DNA of 64,000 bases from Spirochaetes bacterium GWE1_32_154. Its GTDB lineage: Bacteria > Spirochaetota > GWE2-31-10. The notes beneath the pieces were generated by a model, which was not told the origin of the DNA, did no database searches, and saw only the letters and a program-made list of their open reading frames with translations. Where the stretch lies: NCBI GenBank assembly GCA_001829315.1, contig MIAY01000028.1:1-64000 (forward strand). Direction: 5' to 3'. Below, piece by piece: positions 41,448-52,800 of this stretch. Position 1 is the stretch's first letter. Every line of letters starts with the position of its first letter. The translations under genes were made by a program, and so were the position numbers.

Positions 41448-42761
41448 ATGAATGAAAATGAAGACAGTGTAGAATTACGATATAAAGATCATGTTAAACA
41501 ATTGAAAATAATTCAAGGTACAGATGGTAATAAAGCTGTTGACATTAGTAATCTAAAACAAGAGACAGGTTTTATTACTTATGATCCTGGTTACCAGAAT
41601 ACAAGTGCATATAAAAGTGGTATTTCTTTTGTTGATGGTGAAAAAGGGATTTTACGATATAGAGGGATTCCAATTGAGGAGCTTGCAACGAAGTCAACTT
41701 TTGTTGAGACGGCATATTTATTAATATATGGGAATTTACCCGAAAAAAAAGAACTTCATACATTTTCACGACACCTTAATGAATATTCACTTCTACATGA
41801 AGATATGGTTCATTTCTTTCATAATATTCCTCAACATGCCCATCCTATGGCAACTTTGTCTATGATGGTGAATGGTTTATCAATTTTTTATAAAGATGCT
41901 TTTGATCTTGAAGGTGAATTCACCGGTAAAGAACCTCTTGATATTACAATAGCACGATTAATTAGTATAATAAGAACAATTGCTGCGTTTTCGTATAAAA
42001 AATATAAAGGTGAACCTTTTGTTTATCCGAGACCTGATTTAAAATATTGTGCTAATTTTTTAAATATGATGTTTTCAAATCCTGTAAATCCTTACGAAAT
42101 TGCAGATGAAGATGTGAAATTACTTAATATTTTATTAACTGTTCACGCAGATCATGAACAAAATTGTTCTACATCGACAGTGAAACTGGTAGGGTCAAGC
42201 AGGGTTAATTTATACGCTTCAATATGTTCGGGTATTTGTGCTTTGTGGGGGCCTCTTCATGGCGGGGCTAATCAAAAAGTGATTGAAATGCTATATAATA
42301 TAAAACGCGATAATTTAACAATTAAAGATGTTTTAGAAAAAGCAAAACGAAAAAGTGAACCGTATCGTTTGATGGGGGTTGGACATAGAGTTTATAAAAC
42401 ATTTGATCCGAGAGCAAAAATACTTAAAGATATATGTGCTACAAGGTTGACAAACGATAGGAGATTGGATCCCTATTTTGAGATAGCATTGGAACTCGAG
42501 CATTCTATATTAAAGGATGATTATTTTATAGAAAGAAATTTATATCCAAATGTTGATTTCTATAGTGGTTTGTTATACCGGTCTTTAGGTATTCCTACTA
42601 ATATGTTTACCGTTATGTTTGCTATAGGAAGAATTCCCGGTTGGATTGCTCAGTGGAAGGAAATGCGTGACAGCACTTCAAAAATTGGTCGCCCGCGACA
42701 GGTTTATGTTGGCAATAATCTTGATCATTATGTTCCGTTGGATTTAAGAGGTCAAAAGTGA
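41448..42761 (+). CDS. gltA: citrate synthase
   Basis: 437 residues from the ATG at 41448 (GGAG 6 bases upstream); an upstream in-frame ATG at 41373 lies before the promoter. Catalytic residues are in HADHEQNCSTSTVKLVGSS, WGPLHGGANQKVIEM and MGVGHRVYKTFDPRAKILK, followed by the active-site Asp in NVDFYSG. It condenses oxaloacetate and acetyl-CoA to citrate. The length and N-terminal beta-rich part indicate type II (hexameric, NADH-sensitive in other Gram-negatives). dinB follows 19 bp downstream. Confidence 0.97.
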   Translation: MNENEDSVELRYKDHVKQLKIIQGTDGNKAVDISNLKQETGFITYDPGYQNTSAYKSGISFVDGEKGILRYRGIPIEELATKSTFVETAYLLIYGNLPEKKELHTFSRHLNEYSLLHEDMVHFFHNIPQHAHPMATLSMMVNGLSIFYKDAFDLEGEFTGKEPLDITIARLISIIRTIAAFSYKKYKGEPFVYPRPDLKYCANFLNMMFSNPVNPYEIADEDVKLLNILLTVHADHEQNCSTSTVKLVGSSRVNLYASICSGICALWGPLHGGANQKVIEMLYNIKRDNLTIKDVLEKAKRKSEPYRLMGVGHRVYKTFDPRAKILKDICATRLTNDRRLDPYFEIALELEHSILKDDYFIERNLYPNVDFYSGLLYRSLGIPTNMFTVMFAIGRIPGWIAQWKEMRDSTSKIGRPRQVYVGNNLDHYVPLDLRGQK

Positions 42762-42780
42762 TCTGTAATTTATAACTGCA

Positions 42781-43827
42781 ATGCCTATAAGAAAAATAAT
42801 TCATATTGATATGGATGCTTTTTATGCCAGTGTTGAGCAAAGAGATAATCCTTCGTTAAGAGGGAAACCTATTGCTATTGGAAGACCGGCTGAAGAGCGT
42901 GGTGTTATTGCAACAGCAAGTTATGAGGCAAGAGTATTTGGTGTGAAGTCGGCATTAAGTACTGCAGAAGCGTTCCGTTTGTGTTCCGGTTTGATATTAG
43001 TACAGCCGGATTTTACTAAATATGAAGCAATATCAATTGAGCTATACAAAATATATCAGAATTGGACTGATATTATTGAAACTGTTGCTCTTGATGAGTG
43101 TTATTTAGATGTTTCACATCACAGATCTGCTACAATTATTGCTCATGAAATAAAAAAAAGAATTAAAGACCAGCTTCAATTAACAGCATCAGCAGGTGTT
43201 TCTGTTAATAAACTTTTAGCAAAGATTGCATCTGATATTAATAAACCGGATGGAATTTGTGTTGTTGAGCCTGGTATAGTTTCTGAATTTATCAAAAAAG
43301 TTCCTGTTAAAGATATAAATGGTGTTGGCAGTGAAACTATGAAAAAAATTTACTCATTACATCTTGGTTCTACATGTAATGATTTACAAGTATTACCACT
43401 TATAAAAATGATTGAATATTTTGGTTCTTTTGGTGAAAAGTTATATTATTATGTAAGAGGAATTGATGATCGGCCAGTTTTTTCTGATCGTGAGTCAAAA
43501 TCAATAGGGACTGAAACTACATTTCAAGTTGATATGTACGATTTAAAAAAATTGCATGAAATAATTAATGAACAGTTACGTGAAGTGGTTTCCCGTGGTA
43601 TTGAAAAATCGCTGAAATGGCGTACTGTTACATTAAAAATAAAATATAAAAATTTTAAACAAATTACCAGAAGTAAGTCATTTGACTATTTTGATGATGA
43701 TTTTTCACTGTTTTCAGATGAAATATGCTTATTATTAAAAGAAATTGATATTACACAGGGAGTTCGATTATCCGGTGTCACAATATCAAATTTTGTGCAT
43801 AAAGAGGATGAGCATTATTTATTTTAA
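42781..43827 (+). CDS. dinB: DNA polymerase IV (Y-family)
   Basis: 348 residues. Palm motifs HIDMDAFYASVEQRDNP (first metal Asp) and ALDECYLDVS (the second Asp-Glu pair), helix-hairpin-helix near DINGVGSETMKKI and a C-terminal little-finger domain to about 340. It carries out error-prone translesion synthesis. There is no beta-clamp-binding pentapeptide at the very end that I can recognise; the C-terminus is EDEHYLF, of which HYLF may play that role. No LexA box is seen; it follows gltA closely, with no clear ribosome site. Confidence 0.95.
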   Translation: MPIRKIIHIDMDAFYASVEQRDNPSLRGKPIAIGRPAEERGVIATASYEARVFGVKSALSTAEAFRLCSGLILVQPDFTKYEAISIELYKIYQNWTDIIETVALDECYLDVSHHRSATIIAHEIKKRIKDQLQLTASAGVSVNKLLAKIASDINKPDGICVVEPGIVSEFIKKVPVKDINGVGSETMKKIYSLHLGSTCNDLQVLPLIKMIEYFGSFGEKLYYYVRGIDDRPVFSDRESKSIGTETTFQVDMYDLKKLHEIINEQLREVVSRGIEKSLKWRTVTLKIKYKNFKQITRSKSFDYFDDDFSLFSDEICLLLKEIDITQGVRLSGVTISNFVHKEDEHYLF

Positions 43828-43901
43828 TAATATACTCTATCCGATTTATAAAAAATGTATTATACTACTAAAGAATAGAATCATAATGGAGCGCTAAACG
43901 C

Positions 43902-44114
43902 ATGGAAGATAAAAATATTAAATTTGATTTAATTGATAATAACTTTAAAAGGGCTGCTATGAATATTGCCCAGAATATTCATGGCGATATTGAAAAAACA
44001 AAATTCAGAGATGAATTTGTTCGTGTACTCGATTCTGCTTTGCATAATTTTTCGGAATTAAAGAAAAATTATGAGAAGGAAAGAGACGAAAGTAATGTGA
44101 CTAAAAAAATATAA
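43902..44114 (+). CDS. small hypothetical helical protein
   Basis: 70 residues, charged and helical (NFKRAAMNIAQNIHGDIEKT), without signal peptide or recognised family. ATG preceded by GGAGCG. It stands alone and is followed by a hairpin repeat shared with the convergent gene. Confidence 0.65.
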   Translation: MEDKNIKFDLIDNNFKRAAMNIAQNIHGDIEKTKFRDEFVRVLDSALHNFSELKKNYEKERDESNVTKKI

Positions 44115-44130
44115 TCTTTTATATGTAAAT

Positions 44131-44181
44131 GGAGCTTTTTGCAAAAATATTTTTTAATTTCGAATTTTTGCAAAAGTTTTG
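44131..44181. repeat. dispersed ~51-bp hairpin repeat, copy 5
   Basis: AGCTTTTTGCAAAAATA ... GAATTTTTGCAAAAGTTT; stem about 14 bp. It exactly fills the gap between two convergent genes (stops at 44114 and 44184), so it probably serves as bidirectional terminator. Confidence 0.8.
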
Positions 44182-44183
44182 TC

Positions 44184-44531
44184 TTAAAGTGTCTCTAATT
44201 TATCAATAACTGAATGAAAGCGTTTGTTAACTTTTTGTGAAAGTTCATCTAATCTGATGATCGTTTCGTTGAATTCATTATTAAGTAAAATAATATCTTC
44301 TTTGTCATCAGCTAATAAATCAGGTAGTTTTTCCAGTGAAAATGACATAATATCTATAGAATTTCTTGTCCCGAAATATTGAACTGAAAGTTTTGATATC
44401 ATATCTTCAGCTGTCAGATTAGTTTTTAATTCATTATTTGATATTTTTGCCATTTCTGAAATGAGTTGATATAATTTTACCGGTAGTTCAATGCTAACTT
44501 CCATAACATCATTATTTGGATTATTATTCAT
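44184..44531 (-). CDS. hypothetical helical protein
   Basis: 115 residues from the ATG at 44531, preceded by AGAGGT; a longer in-frame start has no site. It begins MNNNPNNDVMEVSIELPVKL, then is entirely helical with a C-terminal coiled coil (about 80-115). The N-terminal VSIELPVKLYQLI resembles a ribbon-helix-helix strand, but the following helices do not fit clearly. Function unknown. Confidence 0.65.
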   Translation of the reverse strand: MNNNPNNDVMEVSIELPVKLYQLISEMAKISNNELKTNLTAEDMISKLSVQYFGTRNSIDIMSFSLEKLPDLLADDKEDIILLNNEFNETIIRLDELSQKVNKRFHSVIDKLETL

Positions 44532-44671
44532 AGTTACCTCTTTTTGATTTGTTTTACAATAATTCATAAATAATTGCAATGCATTAGATTTTTTACTTCA
44601 GTTTTTTTTAAATGATTTGCTTTTTACTTGTTTCCGTATTATACTTTTCTAATATAGACAGGAGGCGTAGT

Positions 44672-44989
44672 ATGAATAATATATTTAAGGATATGGCAAT
44701 TCTTCTTTTTTCTGCAGGTGATGAGATTGAGAAAAAAGCAGAGGAATTTAAACAGGACAGGGAAGTAAGATACAAAGAGTTTCAGGAAAAGACAAAAGAA
44801 AAAAAAGAAGAATTTAAGGCAAAATCTGAAGAATTTAAAGGTAAATTTGAAGAAGAATTGCATAAGGCAAAAGGAAATATTGAAGCATTTACTGAAAAAA
44901 TTGGTCTTGCTACAAAAAAAGAAGTCAGCGATCTTGAAAAGAAAATTGATGATCTTAACCAGAAACTTGATCAATTACTTTCTAAGTAA
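44672..44989 (+). CDS. phasin-like coiled-coil protein
   Basis: 105 residues from the ATG at 44672 (ACAGGAGGC upstream; the earlier in-frame ATG lacks a site). A short hydrophobic start (DMAILLFSAGDEIEKK) is followed by continuous Lys/Glu-rich helix and a C-terminal coiled coil with ATKKEVSDLEKKIDDLNQKL. That last segment closely matches the phasin-type poly(hydroxyalkanoate) granule proteins (PhaI/PhaF: T-K-x-E-V-x-x-L-x-x-K-I-x-x-L). No PHA synthase is in the window, so another surface-binding role is possible. UbiB/ABC1 gene begins 9 bp after it. Confidence 0.7.
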   Translation: MNNIFKDMAILLFSAGDEIEKKAEEFKQDREVRYKEFQEKTKEKKEEFKAKSEEFKGKFEEELHKAKGNIEAFTEKIGLATKKEVSDLEKKIDDLNQKLDQLLSK

Positions 44990-44998
44990 CAGGTGTTA

Positions 44999-46678
44999 AT
45001 GAATAAAAAATCATATATAAAAAGATTTATACGTGTATTGTTTGTTTTTTTTAAAATATTTTTATCATTTAGAAAAGAATTTATTCTTACAAGAAAAAAA
45101 GGTTATAAATATTCACAGTTAAGAATGTTAAAAATACATAAGAAAAATGCGAAACTTCTTTATAATTTAGCAGTTGATTTAGGCGGAGTTATGATTAAAC
45201 TCTGCCAGTATTTCAGTACGAGAAGAGATATGTTTCCCGAACCATATATTGAAATATTATCTCCATTACAGGATAATGTTCCTCCGGTATCTTTTCAAGA
45301 AATTGAATCCCGGTTAATCGAAGAATATGGTGATTACAATAAAATATTTATTGATATAAACAAGGTTCCCCTTGCTGCTGCATCGCTTGGTCAGGTTCAC
45401 AGAGCAATGTTGCATAATGGTGATAAAGTTGTTCTTAAAGTGTTAAAACCTATGGCTGAAAGGGTTGTTGACATTGATTTCGCAATATTATTTCATGTTT
45501 TTAAGTTATTCGGGAATTTGAAAGCTATTTCTGATAAAATTGATATTAATCTTATATTAAGTGAATTTATCCGGGTAACCGGAGATGAACTAAATTTTCG
45601 CAGAGAGGCATTTGTTTCAAAGTTATTAAAAGAGAAATTAGGAAAATTTAATTATTTGAAAATTCCTTATATTTATGAAGAAATTTCAACAGAAAATATT
45701 CTTGTCATGGAATTTTGTGAAGGTGTTAAAATATCTGAATTATCTGATTATGATGCTATTCATTGTGATCCTGTTATTTTAGCTAGAAGGATCGTTGAAA
45801 TATATTTTGAGCAGTTACTTTTTATCAAAACTATACATTTTGACCCTCATCCGGGTAACATTTTAATAAATACAAATAATCAAATTATTCTACTTGATTT
45901 TGGTATGTCCGGAGAGATTACCGAAAAAATGAGTGCCGGAATGAAAGATGGTTTAAAAGCATTTTCTATACGGGATTACAGAAAAATATTGGATATTTTA
46001 CATGATCTCGGCTTTTTAAGAAAAGGCGTTAATCGCTATTCTCTATTGACAGTTATGGAGTATTTCTTCGATGAAATTCTCAATGTTGTCAGGCTTGATA
46101 AAGAATCAATTCAAACAGTGGATTTAGGTCCTGTTATTGATGATTTAATTGAGATAATATATTCTCAGCCATTTATATTACCTGTTGAGTGGGCATATAT
46201 TGCACGGACTGCATCTACTTTAGCAGGCATTATTTCGGGTTTAAACCCTGCCTTTAAGTTTAATGATGAATTTAAACCCTTTGCGGATAAACTTCTTCGT
46301 AATAATATTGAAGAGATATTGTCCGGCACCGGCGAACAGTTATTAAAAAATATCAAAACAGTCTATTCACTGCCTTCAAGAATGGAATACGTATTAGATA
46401 CTCTCGATAGAGGGACTCTTAAGTTTAAAGTTGATTTAACCGAAGTTGATGATAGATTAGATGATCTGAAGAATACTATCGTTCGTTTAGTTGCTATTGG
46501 AATTGGTTTTTTTTCGTTAGTAGGTGCATATACAATTTATTATGTCGGTAGATCGGAAATGTATATCTATTTGTCAATTGTTGGTTTTTCATCATTTTTC
46601 TTTTCATGGCTTTATTCTTTAAAACTTAAAGCGTTAAGAAAAAGAGATTTTATAAAAAAAGCCATATCCGGAAAATAA
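44999..46678 (+). CDS. ABC1/UbiB-family atypical kinase
   Basis: 559 residues from the ATG at 44999; a GTG two codons earlier is an alternative. Family motifs: LGQVHRA in VPLAAASLGQVHRAML (alanine-rich nucleotide loop), LKVLKP, HFDPHPGNILI and LLDFGMSG. The C-terminus has one or two transmembrane helices (about 495-540). UbiB/COQ8-like proteins are ATPases supporting quinone or lipid metabolism at the membrane. It probably forms an operon with the phasin-like gene, a pairing that hints at a lipid-related role. Confidence 0.93.
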   Translation: MNKKSYIKRFIRVLFVFFKIFLSFRKEFILTRKKGYKYSQLRMLKIHKKNAKLLYNLAVDLGGVMIKLCQYFSTRRDMFPEPYIEILSPLQDNVPPVSFQEIESRLIEEYGDYNKIFIDINKVPLAAASLGQVHRAMLHNGDKVVLKVLKPMAERVVDIDFAILFHVFKLFGNLKAISDKIDINLILSEFIRVTGDELNFRREAFVSKLLKEKLGKFNYLKIPYIYEEISTENILVMEFCEGVKISELSDYDAIHCDPVILARRIVEIYFEQLLFIKTIHFDPHPGNILINTNNQIILLDFGMSGEITEKMSAGMKDGLKAFSIRDYRKILDILHDLGFLRKGVNRYSLLTVMEYFFDEILNVVRLDKESIQTVDLGPVIDDLIEIIYSQPFILPVEWAYIARTASTLAGIISGLNPAFKFNDEFKPFADKLLRNNIEEILSGTGEQLLKNIKTVYSLPSRMEYVLDTLDRGTLKFKVDLTEVDDRLDDLKNTIVRLVAIGIGFFSLVGAYTIYYVGRSEMYIYLSIVGFSSFFFSWLYSLKLKALRKRDFIKKAISGK

Positions 46679-46808
46679 AAATGTTTTCAGAGTTATGTGA
46701 AAAAATATGGTTATAGAGATTTTTTTATATAATTTTTTTTTGATTCTTTTTGTATTTTTTTTTAAATTTTAAAAAAAATATAGTTTTTAAAGTTTATTCA
46801 AATACTTG

Positions 46809-46838
46809 TTGACTTACAATAGTTAAATTTTATACAAT
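46809..46838 (+). promoter_or_regulatory. promoter of the first giant Ig-like gene
   Basis: TTGACT (46809-46814) and TACAAT (46833-46838), 18-bp spacer; each hexamer differs from consensus at one base. 29 bp before the ATG. Confidence 0.65.
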
Positions 46839-46867
46839 CAAAAATAGAATGAAAAAAAGGGGAAATC

Positions 46868-49800
46868 ATGTTTCAAAGTAGAATTAGTCTAAGAGTTTTT
46901 ATTTTTATTTCATTAATTATTTTTAATGCAATACTATTTTCTCAAGATGGAGAAATTGGAATTCCGGAGTTGAATGCAAATAAGATTACTGTTGAGAGTT
47001 CAATAAAATTAAAGACAAAAGAGTTGTCTGATGTAAAAAAACAAGTTAAATTAGCAGAAAATGCAATAAAAAAAGAAAAAGTTCCTGAAGAAATTGAAAA
47101 ATTAACATCAGAAAAAGATGCACTTTTAGTCACCCAGGAAACAGTAACATCTGAAATTGCAGATTTAAATAATCAACTCATAGAGTTAAAAGCAAAAATT
47201 AAACAAGCCGGAACAAAGAAACCTAAGAAAACAAAAGAAGAACCGGTTGCAGATATTAAAGAAGAAATTGATGAAATTAAAGATGAACCTGTCGTAACCG
47301 ATGGTGTTGAAACTATTAAAGAAAGAGAAGCACGAATTAACAATGAATTAAAAGCTAAATTTGATCAAAAAGTAAATGCTCAGAAAGAACAGCAGATTTT
47401 AATTAAACAACAAAAATTGGTAGAAAAAAATGCTTTAATTGAGGAAATCAAAAAAGTAAAAAATGAAATAAAATTAAAAATTGTAGAATTAAAAAATATT
47501 GATAAAGAATTAAGTCTGGTAATTGCAACAATCATTACATCAAATGATAAAGAAATTATTAAAGAAAATAGTGAAAAAAAATCTTCTTTAATACTCCAGC
47601 AAACCATAGCAGAGAAAGATAAAACAGATCTTCAGACGAAACTTGCTACTTTTGAAGCTACTTTGAAAATTAAAGATGATGGTTTTGAACCTGCTGAAGG
47701 AACATTAAACTGGAGCAAAATCTATGACATAGAAACTATTCAAAAGAAAAAGCCGGGCACATGGAATATTTCTGTGTTAGCAAAAGACTCTATGGATAAT
47801 TATAGTGAAGAAAATTCAATAAATATAAAGGTAGATCCTAAATCTGATATTCCCTTCTTAAATGTTATTAATCCTCAACCAAATTCAAGAGTTCCCGGTA
47901 ATTTAATGGTTGTAGGTACTGCATTTGATGATGATAAAGTAAAGAATGTTGTAATGTACCTTAACAACGAAAATATTGAGCGAAATTGTATCGGTACTGA
48001 TTTCTGGTATAATAATCTTGATACAACAGAAATGGACGATGGAGTGCATACTTTGTCATTTAGAGTGTATGATGTAAATGATGTTCAAAGTAAATTATAT
48101 GAAGTTCCGTTTATTCTTGATAGAAAAGTACCGCTTATAACAGTTGATACTATTAATTCAGGTGCTGTTGTTTCCGGTAGAAAAAAGATTGGAGGAACAG
48201 TTTCAGATACAAATGGTATTAAATCTATTGAATATTCACTTGATAACAGGTATTCGTTTACAAAAATATCTTCTGTTTCATCAACCGCTCCAGGTAAAAT
48301 AAGTGCCGGATGGAATTTTTCATTAAATACAAATCTTTTACCTGGCGGTACACAAGTTGTATGGATTAAAGCAGTTGATAATGCCGGTTCAGAAGGATAT
48401 TTTCCATTAACATTAATTGTTGACCGGGAAGTTCCGGTTATTGGATTCAATTTTCCTCAAAATAAAGAAAAAATTGGTGATCGATTTACGATTTATGGAT
48501 ATGCATATGATAATGTAGATATAAAAAGTGTTGATGTTAAAATTAAATTTAGTGGTTTCCCGGATAAAAACTTCCCGGTTACAATCGTTCCGGGTAATCC
48601 ATTCTGGAAATTTCCTGTTGATGTTGCCATGATTGGTGATGTTTCCAAACTTAAAAGCGGTAGTTGTGTAATTATGGCTACGGTTAAAGATGTTGCAGAT
48701 AATATTGTCACAAATCAATTAAATTTGATACTCGATACCGAAGTTGAAAAACCGGTTATGACATTAAAAAGTATCAAAAAGGGTGATAGCTTTGCAAATA
48801 CCATTCCTTTGTATGGGACAGTAACTGATGATGAGGAAATGAAAGATGTTACAGTCAATTTGTATAATACTGCTAATGAAGTTGTAATGTCAAAAGTTAT
48901 TGATTCAAAATATTCTTTTTCTACCAATTTTGATGTTTCATCAATCAATGAAGGAGAATATACCGTTGAAACAATTCCAAGGGACTTTTTTGTAATTGGT
49001 AATAGCGTTAAAGAGAAAATCTGGATTGATAGAAGTTCTTCGCGATTTGACATTGAGGCAATTAATTCCACTTGGGCCGGTAAAATTTTTAATAATAAAA
49101 TGTCATTAGATTTTTCAGTTATAAAATATGGTGAAATGCCTGATGTAACGTATGAGTTTCTTGAAAAAGACGGGAAAACAATAATTGAATCCGGTGTAGT
49201 AAAATTAAAAACCGGAACAGCACCGGGTGTTTTTACTGCTGTCCCGATTATTTTCGATTTTACAAAAGACAAGAAGTACGAAGGTTTAAAATTAATTAAA
49301 CTTACTGCTATAGATAAGGCTATGAAAAAGTCAACTATTGTAGTTCCAATTATTATTGATACAACAGCGCCTGCTATAACTGACATAATTATAGATGAAA
49401 AAACAGGATTGATGGAAGATATTGATATTGTTATTTCAGATAATCAGATTATTAATTCAATTCAGATTATTCAAACAGCTGGAAAATCAGCACCGGTAAC
49501 CAATGAGGTTATTCCCGGAGAGCCTTTAGAAAGCATTATTAATGTTAAGGGCGAAGATGGTAAATTTTTATCCTATGACTATGAAATAAAAGTAACTGAT
49601 ACAGCAGGGTTAATAACTAATAAAAAATTCAAAATACGATTTAAAGATACTGATAAAACAGAAATTAAACTAAAATTCAGTGCAGAGAAAAAAGACAATA
49701 CAATATATACTGATGCTCCAGTGGTGTTTATACCGGATTCCGTTATCAATCCTGATGAAATACGCTATGCGTATGGTCAATCTCCTGTGGGAGTTGAAAC

Positions 49801-52800
49801 GGTTAAAGTAAAATTATCAGCTTTGGAAATTCCTGTTATTCAAGTAAATCAAAGTTCAGGCTTTTATATGTTTGATATTTCACCTGAAATTAGAAAGGAT
49901 TTCAATATAGGTGAAAATTCTCTGTCGCTATCATATGCTCAGGAAAGCAATGAGGTAAATTTTGCAACATTAAAATATTTTAATGATTTATCAATTCCTA
50001 AAACAGCAATTTTATGGCCACCGTCATACATACCGTTTAATAATGATCTAACAATTTATGGTATGGCTGATGATGATTCAGGTTTAACATCTGTTTTTGT
50101 CGGATTGGATTCAACAAATGATGCTCAAATGTCTGAACTTAAATTTGAACCTATTTCATCAATTAGAAATTTCAAAGTTCCTGTTATTAATCCTTTAAGA
50201 AGAGGGGAGACTCAAACATTAGCTGATTTTTCAACAGAAACCGGTTCAGAGATTTATAAAACAGGGATGATGTATAAGTTTGATTTAAAAGCATCTTCAT
50301 TACCTGAAGGTGAAAGAAATATACGATTTAAAATAACAGATAAAGCAGGAAAAATTGTTTATAGAAATATGGTTGTGATAGTTGACAGAACTAACCCGGG
50401 TGTAAGAATTGTATCGCCTACAGTTGGTGAATCTGTAAACGGTGTTATTACGGTTAGAGGTGATGCTTCAGATGATACCGGGATCGGAAGTGTTATATTA
50501 AAAATGAATGACCGAATTATTTTATCTGATACTACCAATATTTGGGATGCATTATATGATGTGTATGAAAGAAAAGAATTTAATCCGGCTAATAAAGAAA
50601 AACAGGATTTAAATATTGATGTAATCGGTATAGATTTTGCAGGTAACAGAACGACGGTAACTCAAAGTATAATTATTGATAAACAAAAAGATATTCCTCA
50701 AATATATATAAATAGTCCGGCTGTAGAAGGTCAACGATATACTATTGATAATGTAAAATTTGAAGGTGTTGCGTTAGATGATGATGGTATTGACTCAGTT
50801 CAGTATCGACTGGATTTAGGATTAGATGAATTAGACGGTTCTCTTGGCGGTACAAGTGAAGGCGGATGGCGAAATATTATTCTAAAAGAAAGTGAAAAAC
50901 CAAACTGGAGTATTACTATGGCTCCCGGGTATTTAAAACCGGGTAAACATACTTTGGAAGTACGATGTTTTGATTATGGTTTCCTTGAAAGTTCTATAGC
51001 GTCAATAACATTCCAAATTGATAAAGAAAACCCTGTTATTCATATTACTTCACCCGAAAATGGTAGTTATATTAAAGGTTTAAGAGTTGTAAATGGAAAA
51101 GCTTCGGATCCTAATCAGATAGCATCAATTGAAGTAAGTACAAATAATGGATGGTCATTTGTTCCTGCAGAAGGATTTGAAAATTGGCAGTACTTTTTAG
51201 ATTCATCAACTCTTCCTGATGGACCATTGAACTTTTTAATAAAGGCAAAAGATATTGCAGGGTCTGAATCTTATTCTTTTTCTGTATATAATATGGATAA
51301 TACTCCGCCTGAGTTAACAATTTTACAACCTAAAGATGGTTTTAGTTTAAATGGAAAGTATAAAATAATTGGCCGGGCAAAGGATAATATTGCACTTGAT
51401 AAAGGATATATTAAAATAACTCAAGGACAAAGAAATGTTCTTGAAAAAACAGATGAGTATGGGTTTGTTCAGATTAACGGATCGGATGCATGGGATTTTG
51501 ATATTGATACAAGTAAATGGGCTAATGGTGAGATACATCATATGGTTGTACGAATGTATGATCTTGCCGGTAATCTAACTGAAAGATCATTGGACTTTTT
51601 TGTTGATCAAAGAAGTGATTTTCCCGTAATAACATTAGATCAACCGCAGTCAGGACAATATCTTGGTGGCGAAATGATAGAATTTTATGGAACGGCAGAT
51701 GATGATGATGATGTTGAAGCCGTGTGGATCGATATAGATGGTCTGGGACGAGTTAAAGCAGAAGGAACTACCGAGTGGAAATATTTATATCCGTCTGTTA
51801 ATTTGGAACCGGGTATGCACCGAGTTGTTGTTGTTGCCCAAGAGAAACCATTAGAGGATGGAAGTCCCGGTAAGTTTTCTCAGTCAATATCAAGATCATT
51901 TTTTGTTCAGGACTCAGGAGTCGTAATAAATATTAAATCTCATGATAATGGGTATCCGGTAACACATAGACCTTGGATTATAGGAAGTGCTTATTATCAC
52001 GAAAGGGATCTTGAGTTAAAAATTAAAAAAGAGCTTCAAACAAAAAAATATTATGAATTATTGCGTAAATATAAAGATGATATAGAAAAAGTACCGGCAA
52101 TCGAAGATATTCCTATGAAAAAGGCTGAAGTATTGGCTGCAGTGAATAAGCATTTAGCTGAAAATAGAGTTACAGCTGTATATATGAGTTATGATAATGG
52201 AAATACCTATAAAAAACAATTGGGCAGTGTAATTGACTTCCGTCATAGACTACAAACTCAATTGCTTGGTGATGGTATTCATATGCTTCAATTTAAAGGT
52301 GTAACTGCCTCAGGAAAAGAGACTATTAAATATTTTAAAATTAAAATTGACAGACAAAAACCAGTTGTAATTATTGACTCACCTGTTGAAAATAAGAGTG
52401 TTAATGAAAAAATTATTGTAAAAGGTTCTGTAGATGATAATAATGAAATAGTTGAAATGAAAGTCAGATTAAAACAGTTTGATAAAAATCTTGGAAAACT
52501 ACCTAAATTCATTGAGGGTATGTATCTTTGGGCTCAAATATTTAGCGGACCGATTGCTTCCGGTGGTTTCGGCTTTAGTTTTTTTGATAACATTGTAAGG
52601 CTTGAAGGTTTATTTGGCTGGATTCCAACGCAACAAAATTTAATTGATATGGGGATAAAAATAGATGATCCTAATTTATTCAGTAAAGATTTAGGTTGGA
52701 CAAATGCAAAATATGAACCGCGATTTGCAGGTTTTGCAGCAGGTGGTAAGTTACTTGCCAGAGTCATTGATTTACCTTTTGAATTTTTCTTAGGTGAAGA

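Noticed and set aside
44639-44974. Minus-strand Phe-rich frame opposite the phasin-like gene
   Set aside because: It is the mirror of Lys/Glu-rich coiled-coil codons (AAA/GAA give TTT/TTC); no start signals.
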